A stretch of DNA of 64,000 nucleotides from Limnomonas spitsbergensis. Its lineage: Eukaryota; Chlorophyta; Chlorophyceae; Chlamydomonadales. Of the stretch, positions 1-8,540 are shown in pieces; position 1 is the stretch's first letter; every line of letters starts with the position of its first letter. A program made the translations under genes and the position numbers. The notes beneath the pieces were generated by a model. The model was given only the letters and a program-made list of their open reading frames with translations, had not been told where the DNA came from and did no database searches. The DNA is taken from contig JAYJMM010000100.1 in NCBI GenBank assembly GCA_037349105.1, positions 1,582,501 to 1,646,500 of the forward strand. Direction: 5' to 3'.

Positions 1-3000
1 GTCCCTGGCCAGGTGCGCCGTGCTACCACACTGGTAGCATGCCTTGGCTGCCCCTGCAGCGCCTTCTGCGCTGTAATTTGGTGCCCCGGATTGATCTGCC
101 CAGGTAGCTCCTCTGAGTTTACCATCACTCCGCTGTTGCTGGGCAGCTGCTGCGCCTGCGGGGTTCACTGCCCCTTCAAGGCGTGTCCGCATCTCCCACT
201 GTCCAGTTCTCTCCTTCCTTGTTCTGGTGGGCTGCACCTCTCCCTGGCTAGGCCCACTGGCCATCTGTTTGAGGCTTGCGCCTCCTAGGTCCAGCATTTC
301 CAGGGCAAACTTCTCCCACAGCACCACCTGCTGTGTGAGCACTGCAATCTGATCTTCATCCGTCATGCTGAGGTACCCTGGTACTGTCATAACAAACTTG
401 CCCAGTTTGGCCTTAGCAAGCGTTGGAAGTCCGTCATGGAACATATGCGAGACAGAGTGCCTCCTGCCGAAGTGGTCCACTGCATCCCTTGAGATCTGCA
501 GCAACTCTGCTGTCGACATTACTCTGTGAGCAAATGCTTCCACCGTCTCCTCTGGCTTGACGTCAGGGTCGAGAGTGGTCTTCACTCCTAGCCTGAGATT
601 GGAGATGGCTGTCCTCTCATCTGAGGTTGGCTTCCCCACTTCTGCTTGAACTACCTTGATCCACAAGGCTAGCAGCGAGGCTTCGCAACACTGCTCCTCT
701 GCTGGGGCAACCCACATCCCCCTGATCCTTTCTGCTTCTCTGGCAACCCTGTCTCCTGCATGAGGCGCCGCCCTGATGGCTCACATCAGCGGCCCCACGC
801 TAGCCGGCTTGCTGTCCCATAGCTTGACCAATGATTTCACCAGCATCGTCATAGCTGATGGCGACTGGCACGACCCAGCTATTTCTCCGGCCACCACAGC
901 CAACGCTGGCGGGTCATCTGACAGCGCCAGCCTGTTGTGCGATCCCCAATATCCACACGCCTGGCAATATTTCCTGGCTGCAACCGCGCCTGGGTGCGAC
1001 ATATCCAACACCGGCACGTTGCCTTGGATGGCCGGGATTTTGGTGAATTTGGCTACCCCTGCCAGCTGCAGGACCATCTGCTGTTGCAGCTGCAGGTTCA
1101 CCCTTGCCTGCTCCCTATCGAGCCTTTTCATTTCCTGGTCGCTGGACTCCTGCCTAGCTCCCGGCCTGCGCCTGTCCGTTCCTCCTGGTCCCGAATCTAC
1201 TGATTCTGACCGCGACCCAGATCCTCCACCACCGCCCCTCGATGGGCTGCGACCTGAATGGTATCTGTCATGTCTGTAATAATCATCCTCCTGATCATGA
1301 TCTTCTCGCGATGGCTGTCTGCCTGCTCTTCCTGCAGAGCCTCTACTCCCATCGGGTGGCGGCCGTTCTGCTTCGCTTCTGCCTGGTCTGCTGTCAGAGC
1401 CATGCCTCCAAGCCTGTGCTCTGCCAGGCTCTGCCTGTCCCCTTGGGCAGCTCCTGGTCTTGCCGATCCTGCTGCGTCCCTTTGCTGTGTTCCGCTGGTC
1501 CCCTGGGTTGCTCCTGGCTTTGCTGGCTTGGCTGTTCTCTGCCCTCTGCCTGCCCTCTGGGCGGCTCCTGGCTATGCCGGCTTGGCTGTTCTCTGCTGTA
1601 TGCCTGCCCCCTGGGCGGCTCCTGGCTCTGTCATCCTGGCTGCGTCCCGCATGTGTAATTCCTGGCATAGGAATCAGACTGCGTTTCCTCCCTGGCTTCC
1701 TGCATTCTTGGACCACTGCTTCGCACGCTGCCTGCCGGCTCAACCCTCCTGGTTCCACTCGCTGTGCACTCCTGCCTGTTCCTCAGGAATTCCTCGATGT
1801 AATCCACCTGGGTTTCCTGGCATGTGTTTTCTTTGTCCTCGACTATGCGTAGTAATGCATAAGACTCTTGCCTGTTTGCTCTGCGTGTTGCTATGCCTTG
1901 CTCTGCCATCCTGGCAAGTGATCGGCTAGTCAACTCCGCCCTTTTGCTGGCGGCTGGGCTGCTGGCTCTGGGCGCTTCCCTGCCCCTTGGCCGTCCTCTG
2001 AGGCTTGGCTCGCTGCTGACCTCGAAGACCTCAGATCTGAGTGTTGGGGTTGGCGCGGCTCTTACCTGCTGCTGCCACCTTTGCACCTCCCTGAGCTCCT
2101 CCGGCCGCTGCACTGCTGTTTCAAATCCTTCCCATGCCTGGTCCTCCTCATCTTCTGGCTCGGATCCAGGTTCCACCTGATTTCCTGTTACCTCGTTGCA
2201 CCATTCGTCTGCGAAGGCCTTAACAGCCAGGGCTGCTTCGCGTCCCGCCCTTCCCTTGGATACCTGTCCAAGGGCGGCTAACAACGTCGCCCTGCCCTGC
2301 CCTGTGTGGGGAATACCCCTCATGGCCTTTGTTGCCCATCCCCGCAGATGATGGGCCTTGAACTCCTCAATGGCTGTGACCTGGTCCTGGAAATGCAAGA
2401 ACGTCCTGGAGCAAACTTGCTTCCACATGTCCGTTGCCCACTGCAAAATTCCTGCCCAACCGATCAGCTACATCTTTCCTTCTGACTCCTCATCGCCGCA
2501 CACTACTCCCCCAGTCCCGGAGCGCTCTGGCTCTCTAGGGCTGGTATCCTGCGCTCTTGATGGATCGTGAAAAAATCCTCGCAGGATTTCCTTGTGGCTG
2601 TCGTCTCTCTGCATCTGGCTGCTAGATCCCTCCTTGGATTTCTGCACAGGTCTGCCCACACTGGGCGGAAACCTGGACAACGGCGTCCCATAGACTGTGG
2701 ATCCAGCCCCTCTTCTAACCAGCACCCTGCGCGGTCGCAGCTGCTGCTTTGGACGCAGCCCTGCCTTAGGCTGCCGCCCCTTCTCTTCCTGAACTGGGTC
2801 TGACAGCTCCTCCTCGGATATTAGGTCAGCCCAAGGCTTTCCTACCGGCACAGCTGATTTTCCCCTCTCCTTGCTGACCTGCGAGTCCTGCCTGCCCGCT
2901 GCTGGCTGGGCCTCAGCTCCCTCGCGTTTGACCCCTGCAGGCACACTCCTGGCCTCCATTTCCTCTGCTTTCACTCGCGGTTTGTCTGGGCAGGTTTTAT

Positions 3001-3403
3001 CACGGCCTGCAACCCCCCTTGGTGCTGCGGCTACCTCGGCCCTTTGATCCGGCTGGCTGGGTTCGCCTTTGACCCGTTGTGCAACCCTTGCCACCCTGGG
3101 CGGATTCTGCTGGGGCGTGGCTTCATGATCACAGTTCTGCCTCGTGTCACAGCTCTGGGACACTTCCGTTGCTTGATCCAAAATCAGCTCTGGTGTTCCC
3201 GCTTGAGTCTGCCACTGCGCGAATTCCCGGCTGCCCCTGGAATCAGCGGGCACTGGACCCCCTCGACCGATGCCTTTACGCGTCACTAGTGCCCAGCCGT
3301 CTGCCTGCGCCCCTGCCTCTCTGGGCGGTACGCGGCTTGGTTCTGGCACCTTGCAGTCTCCTACGGGCGGTTCCACTGGCCCTGCCAGCTTCGCCGCCAC
3401 CAA
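1..3403 (-). pseudogene. Retrotransposon Gag, broken and cut by window edge
   Basis: Reading the minus strand from 3403, a Pro/Arg/Glu-rich protein runs to an in-frame TAG at 2470-2468. It continues in the same frame to 1631, shifts frame in the overlap 1631-1758, runs to an in-frame TGA at 783-781, and then stays open to the window edge. The last part has a helical capsid-like stretch (about 760-250) followed by the start of a retroviral zinc knuckle, CYQCGSTAHLARD, at about 40-1; its last cysteine would lie just outside. The C-x2-C-x4-H pattern and the position after a helical region support Gag/nucleocapsid. Both stop codons could come from a C-to-T change (CAG to TAG, CGA to TGA). The leader repeat at 4254-4626 lies upstream. 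The N-terminal start at 3403 is the first ATG of the frame and is uncertain. Confidence 0.75.
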
Positions 3404-4253
3404 CAGGGCTTATGCAGCCAGCTCATCACTAGCTTCCATCAGGTTTACACCCGGCTCCAGCCCCCTCAGACGCCCACTTCTCCGTTGGGCGTCAGGGTGC
3501 TGGTGCCTATCGGGATTTTGATCTACGTCTGTCATTCCTACAGGCAATGTACGAACCGCACGGTCCTGCAAGCGTGCTGGCGACACCCCCTACAGGATCT
3601 GCTAACGTTAGGCTTCTGCCCCCTTGTTCCTACTGCAATCTGGTGAGGGCTTGCAAGTCAAGATCGGACGGCAGGTACAGCAATATGCAGGATAGGCCTC
3701 GCCTTCCTGCTTTTCTGCTCACTAATTTCAATCTGGCGGAATCCTCCTTCGCCCCTTTCAGTTCTTCCCACCTTGCTGGCCGGTCTGCTTCTAGATGTCT
3801 CACGTCCTGCGTGGATGTCACACGCCCTGCGTGGATGTGGCCTCTTGCGTAGTGTCCGCTCAGCTCTGCGTCCTTGCGGGGATCCTTTGGCACACCCACA
3901 AGATTTCAAACTTGGATGTTCTATCCTCAAGTTCACTTCTGTCAATGATGAAAGATTGGATCCACCCGATCACAATCTGCAGTCACACAGGTAATTATCT
4001 GCTGGGTGTATAAATCCACAGCCAGATCTTCAAGCCACTCCTGGACTCAACACTAAGCTGCCACGCTCAGTGATTCTCAGGGTTTAACTTGGCAATCTCT
4101 CTCTGGAGATTACCACAGCAAAGTGCAGTTCAAACGCTGTCCAAGGTCGTTTGCATGCAAACAAAATTCCAATTCCGCTGCACCAGCACCTTTAGCAGGA
4201 ATTGGCAAATCAAGCTGATCAGGCTAAATCCACTTCGTCCCTTTCTAAAGGAC
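3404..4253 (-). other. Untranslated leader between PBS-side repeat and Gag
   Basis: No convincing reading frame was found. The segment joins the leader repeat (4254-4626) to the first Gag ATG on the minus strand, so it is probably transcribed 5' leader. At 4233-4253 there is a small near-palindrome, GTCCCTTTCTAAAGGAC. The same sequence occurs at about 15,044-15,060 inside the LTR. Confidence 0.45.
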
Positions 4254-4626
4254 ACGCGATGTGCGCTTCAGGTCCGTGGCGGACTTCTTTCCTCACGGCA
4301 GTGACGGACGCCTACGGGCAGACTCAATGACTCTTCACTGGCTGCGAGTGCTCAGCGAGTTAAGCAGCTGAGCTGGATATTTGTATGTATAGCAATAGAC
4401 TAAGGTAGCGTAGGCCTTCTGGCCGTCTGGGCGCGATCTAGCAGGGCTATGTTAAGGGCACTTACCGCGTGACACACGGTGAGGTAGCCGGGACGTAGAC
4501 TGCGTACTTCTTCTTCTGCAGGGTCTCGGTTCTCTACTGGGGTAATTGTCTCCAGCTAGTTCAGCTGAGGCTGAGCTAGTCTTGACTCGGATTAAGGTAC
4601 TGACTTATTTGAACGCTGTAGGTCTC
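4254..4626 (-). repeat. Retrotransposon leader repeat, arm 1 (inverted copy of 15098-15470)
   Basis: These 373 bp are the reverse complement of 15,098-15,470, with about five mismatches seen by eye. At the plus-strand copy the repeat begins inside a primer-binding-site-like sequence just after an LTR, which identifies it as 5' leader. Here the same leader faces Gag on the minus strand, but the LTR and the first half of the PBS are missing. They are replaced by the end of the pol linker at 4628. Confidence 0.85.
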
Positions 4627-7409
4627 TTTTCAACATCAACTTGTTCCTCAGGTGTGTTCCCACCTGGTTCCTGTGCCGCGTCGGCCCAGTCTGCCGCAGC
4701 CGATTCTCCCTGGCACTGCCTGTATGACGCGGCCGCTTCTCCGCTGCCAGAGCACGCGTTGCCTGCAGTAGCAAGGGCGTAGTGGCTGGACATTAAAGTT
4801 GCACCCAGCACTGGATCCCTGTCCGGGCCTGGCAGCCTTGTTCTGCGTTTCAATTCCTCTGGTATGATTTTAGCACACTCAAGTGCCACATTGAGCCACG
4901 CTCCTAGTGCCCACGAATCCATGCACCTGCCCAAGGCTGCCCTCCTGGCCGCCTCTGGGAAGTCTGGGCGCGGCAATGTGGACCCCACAGCGTACCCCAT
5001 GGCTCGTTCACGTTCGTTTGCATTGGGCTCCTGCAAGTCTCCCATGGCTCTGTACACCATCCCATCTTGCCCGTTCCTAAAAGAATATGATGAGGGCGTG
5101 GCCATCAAACACGGCAGCACCTTCCTGGGCTGTCCTGTTACGTTGATGCGGTACCTCCCATTGTCCGGGCATGAGACTACCTGGGCCTTGCTGCCCTCGT
5201 CCAGAATGTCGTCTACTATCCCCCCGTGGGGTCTGGTTGACGCACGAATCACAAACTCGATATCTGCTGCAGGGGCGATATTCCCCCAATAGTTGCGAGT
5301 GCGGTGGGCGTAAGACCCCACCTGCGCTGCGTCAAACAACGCCGGTGTTCCCAGAATCCTGCACACCTCCTGAAAGGCCTCAACACTGGCCTTCACACTT
5401 CTCTGATTCAATTGCATTGCCACATTCTCAATCAGGTACGCTGGCGGCCTAGGCCCCTGCAGGAACTGCAGTGTACCCAACATCTTGACTAACGGGAAGA
5501 AAGACTTGCTTCTCTCTCCCGCGAGCCCACGCCCCTTGCCTGCTGACGAGAGGTCCTGGCACTCCCAGCCTGCTACCATGAACCACTGGCGCCCCTCCTG
5601 GGCGCCCGCGTCCTGGAGGTGCTCCGCCGTAATGGCATACACATCTTGGGGCAACGCTCTGAAAGCCTTATCAAACGCTTTGACCGGAAGCAACTGAGGG
5701 TATCTCATGTCCAACTGCACCAGGCGACCCCCTGCGATCTCTCTGACTTCCTCACTGATATCAGCATACAAGTACTGCACCACTGGGATACCCGCCCTGA
5801 GCACCATTTCCAGCCCTGAGCACATACCTCCAAAGGGCTCGAAAAGGACGACTCCCTCGGTCTCCATGGCCCGCACAGCCCCACTCGACAGGCAAGCTGT
5901 GTCCAGGCCTGCATGTAAATGAGGGGGCGTCACCCGAGGCAGGTCAGCAAGAACATCACTGATCATTGTCCTGTCCCGCTCCCTGTTGCTGAACGCCTGT
6001 TCTGCCGTACTGACAGGCTGCGCCTGCTCATCATCGTCAGTGGCGGCAGAGGATATCTCCTGCCCCACCGGCGCTGTCACGCAAGCTGCCTCTGCAGCTC
6101 GCAACATCTGTACTCTCCTTCTGCCCTCCTGCGCCATGCGCACCGTCTGGTCTGCATGCCACTGGTTCACTCTGCCCAACCCCGTGAGCAAAGCTACCTG
6201 CTTCCCACTTGCCTCCTCCTTGACTGCTGGCTCGGGAGCGGCTGTATCAAGCCTGGACCCCATGCGGTCAGCTGAGGATGGGAGTGGCGATCTGGACGGG
6301 ATGTCCGCATTCTGGTGGCATGCTCCTGAGCGGTGGACAATGGTAATGTACAGCTCTTGGAGCATGAGAGCCCACCTAGCGTGCTGGCCCACCAACGTCT
6401 GATTGTCCATGAGGTAAGTGAGCGGCTCATGGTCAGTGATGAGATGCACCTTGCACCCAAACAGCATGTGGCGGTTTGTGCGTGCTGCATACACTGCGGC
6501 CAGCATCTCCCCCTGGAACGAGGAATAGTTCCTCTCGCTCTTGTTCAGGGATCTGGACGTGCATGCCACCATATACTCCCGCCCGCTGTCATCACACTGC
6601 CCTAGCACGGCGCCTATGCCCTGCTTAGAGAAATCTGTGTACAATAAGAACGGCCTTGGCGGCCCCTTGCCGTCTGGCCCTGTCCCACTATAATCTGGTC
6701 TGCGCAGGACTCTTCCGCCCTCGCACATAGTCTCTGTTTTGATCAACTGGAACGCCTGCGACTGCTCTGGCCCCCACACAAACGGGACCCCCTTGACCAG
6801 CAATGCGTTGATGCATGCCGCCTTTTTCGAGAAGTCCGGGACGTAGCACCGGTAGAAATTCAAGAATCCCATGACCTCCTGAATGTTTTTCACCGATGTG
6901 GGCTCTGGCAGCGCCATAACCGCTGCTATCTTAACTGCGTGCGGCGTGAGCCCCTGGGCCGACACATTGTGACCCAGGTACTCTACCGTCGCACACCCAA
7001 ACAGGGACTTGTCGGGGTGCGCCCTTAATCCTACACTGTGGAGCATGTCCAACATCAGCTCCACATGCCTGATGTGTTCTGCCGGTGTATCACTGTACAC
7101 CAGTAGGTCATCAATGAATGCCACGCAGAACGCACTCAGGCCTGCCCTGGCAATCTCCTCTTCCATCATACGCTGAAAGAAGGGAGGCCCATTGCGCAGA
7201 CCGAAGTTGAGCTTTGTGTACATCCAAAGCTCAGGTCCCATCCAGAAAGCCGTCTTAGGCTGGTCCTCAGCCTTGATCGGGATCTGCATGAACCCTGACC
7301 TAAGATCAGCCTTGCTGAATATCTTGGCCGCACCCAGGTTCTGAAAAATAGTTTCTATCCTGGGGATGGCAAACTCCTGCTTAGCCGTACGCAGGTTTAA
7401 CCTGCGCAT
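4605..7409 (-). CDS. Reverse transcriptase-RNase H-cytosine-5 DNA methyltransferase polyprotein
   Basis: A single open frame of 934 residues. Residues 1-230 are the Ty3/gypsy RT palm and thumb, with catalytic FIDD at 98-101 and the motif KADLRSGF. Residues 250-375 are RNase H, with acidic residues D259, E301 and D326 and the usual tail NADIPSR. After a variable linker, residues 520-845 carry the ordered motifs of a cytosine-5 methyltransferase: FEPFGGMCSGLE (motif I, SAM binding), WECQDLS with putative nucleophile C617 (motif IV), ENV at 661 (motif VI), HRTRNYW at 702 (motif VIII), NERERAMGY at 798 and a motif X-like end near 825-838. Glu replaces the common Pro before the catalytic Cys. The frame lacks the RT N-terminus, which lies in another frame upstream, and ends in leader sequence just after the 58-bp linker. 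Retrotransposon-encoded methyltransferases have been reported in some algae and dinoflagellates. Activity is unproven. Confidence 0.88.
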   Translation of the reverse strand: MRRLNLRTAKQEFAIPRIETIFQNLGAAKIFSKADLRSGFMQIPIKAEDQPKTAFWMGPELWMYTKLNFGLRNGPPFFQRMMEEEIARAGLSAFCVAFIDDLLVYSDTPAEHIRHVELMLDMLHSVGLRAHPDKSLFGCATVEYLGHNVSAQGLTPHAVKIAAVMALPEPTSVKNIQEVMGFLNFYRCYVPDFSKKAACINALLVKGVPFVWGPEQSQAFQLIKTETMCEGGRVLRRPDYSGTGPDGKGPPRPFLLYTDFSKQGIGAVLGQCDDSGREYMVACTSRSLNKSERNYSSFQGEMLAAVYAARTNRHMLFGCKVHLITDHEPLTYLMDNQTLVGQHARWALMLQELYITIVHRSGACHQNADIPSRSPLPSSADRMGSRLDTAAPEPAVKEEASGKQVALLTGLGRVNQWHADQTVRMAQEGRRRVQMLRAAEAACVTAPVGQEISSAATDDDEQAQPVSTAEQAFSNRERDRTMISDVLADLPRVTPPHLHAGLDTACLSSGAVRAMETEGVVLFEPFGGMCSGLEMVLRAGIPVVQYLYADISEEVREIAGGRLVQLDMRYPQLLPVKAFDKAFRALPQDVYAITAEHLQDAGAQEGRQWFMVAGWECQDLSSAGKGRGLAGERSKSFFPLVKMLGTLQFLQGPRPPAYLIENVAMQLNQRSVKASVEAFQEVCRILGTPALFDAAQVGSYAHRTRNYWGNIAPAADIEFVIRASTRPHGGIVDDILDEGSKAQVVSCPDNGRYRINVTGQPRKVLPCLMATPSSYSFRNGQDGMVYRAMGDLQEPNANERERAMGYAVGSTLPRPDFPEAARRAALGRCMDSWALGAWLNVALECAKIIPEELKRRTRLPGPDRDPVLGATLMSSHYALATAGNACSGSGEAAASYRQCQGESAAADWADAAQEPGGNTPEEQVDVEKRPTAFK
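4628..4685 (-). repeat. 58-bp pol linker, inverted duplicate of 11996-12053
   Basis: The segment is the reverse complement of 11,996-12,053 with one mismatch, and it encodes the same peptide (core EPGGNTPEEQ) in both copies. Here it follows the methyltransferase and is cut off by leader sequence. In the other copy it leads straight into integrase. It marks the two ends of the rearranged block. Confidence 0.85.
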
Positions 7410-7428
7410 ATCGTGCGCTATCCGGTGG

Positions 7429-8292
7429 TCAGTCCACTCGCCAGTCTGCTACTTCTGAGTTGGCCGCAAACTTGATAGGCCCCCCCTGGGGTACTTTGAC
7501 GATGATACATGCCTGTATCATTGGCTGGCATTTTTCTTTAAAAATGGCTGCTTTGGGGGGCGGCATGTCCCTGGACTTTTGAAAGCACGAACTGACCTCG
7601 TCTTCTAAAGCCAGCGTAAACTCACCCTGCGTGCCGCAGTAGCCTGGTAGATCCTCCATTGAGTAAGCGAACGCTCCTTGGCGATCCCTGAGGCTCTGCT
7701 CAAGGCTCTCCTGCTGTTCCGCAGTGAAGTCGGGGTGCTGGCCCAGCAGCCACCCCTCCTTGGTGTTGACGTACTCCGCGGGCGGCTCCACTACTCCCCC
7801 CGGCTGGAACATGTCGATCATCTCAGCCGCCTGCGGGTCGTCCTCCGCGGGCGGCTCTTCCCTGCCAGTGTTGTTGCTGCGTTGCCAGCTCTCCTGCTGG
7901 CTGCTGGCACCCCCCATGGGGATGACTGCTGGCGGGCGCAACCATCCAGATGACAGCTTCGCTGCTGCCTCTTGACCAGACACAAAAGCCCCCTGGCTTG
8001 CTGTAAATCCTCCTCCTCGTACTCCCTGCTCGGTGGCTCGCGCCCCTGGTACACACACCGACAGCAGGAGCCATACCAGTATCAACTGGAGCGTCCCCGT
8101 AAGGATCCCCATAAATGCTGTACAGGTCAGGAGTCCTCTGCAAGCTGGCATCTGCCGCGTGGGTTTCTGCGGCAGGTGCTCTGTGGGCTGTACGCCTGGC
8201 TCTGCACTTTGCGCTGGCCTCTTCTGCCCTCTGGCCCACGTGATCCCCAGGTCTACCTGGCTGATCCTGAGTGGCAGGACTGGGCAGTCCAC
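7429..8292 (-). pseudogene. N-terminal part of the pol reading frame, separated by a frameshift
   Basis: The C-terminal half resembles the segment before the RT palm in Ty3/gypsy pol: an LPGYCGTQGEF region, a Pro-rich stretch, and KAAIFKEKCQPMIQACIIVK near the end. The frame stops at 7431-7429. The expected continuation (a WTDHRIAHD...RRLN block) is in another reading frame just downstream. A single indel near 7440 is the simplest reason, although programmed frameshifting cannot be excluded. No D-S/T-G protease motif was found. A hydrophobic stretch of about 25 residues near 8130-8050 (TGTLQLILVWLLLSVCVPG) is unusual for pol. The start at 8292 is only the first ATG of the frame. Confidence 0.6.
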
Positions 8293-8540
8293 TCCCGGTC
8301 TGCTGCCACGGTCCCTGTCCGCGGCTGCCCTCTGCGCCTTCCCTGCACGTCACCTAGCCTTCTTTGACTTTTTCCCCTGCAACTCGGCTGTGTCAGCCCA
8401 AGCTGCGCCGGGCCTGTCTGGCCGCGCTTCTGGGGCGTGTCCCATGCTGTCTCGCGCCTGATGCTCCTGCCCGCGGGTGGTGTGCTGCGCAGCCTCGCTG
8501 ACTCCTGCGCGCGCGGCCCTTGCTGGTCCGCCGCACTGCC

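Noticed and set aside
781..1279. Plus-strand frames opposite Gag
   Set aside because: Antisense shadows of the minus-strand Gag.
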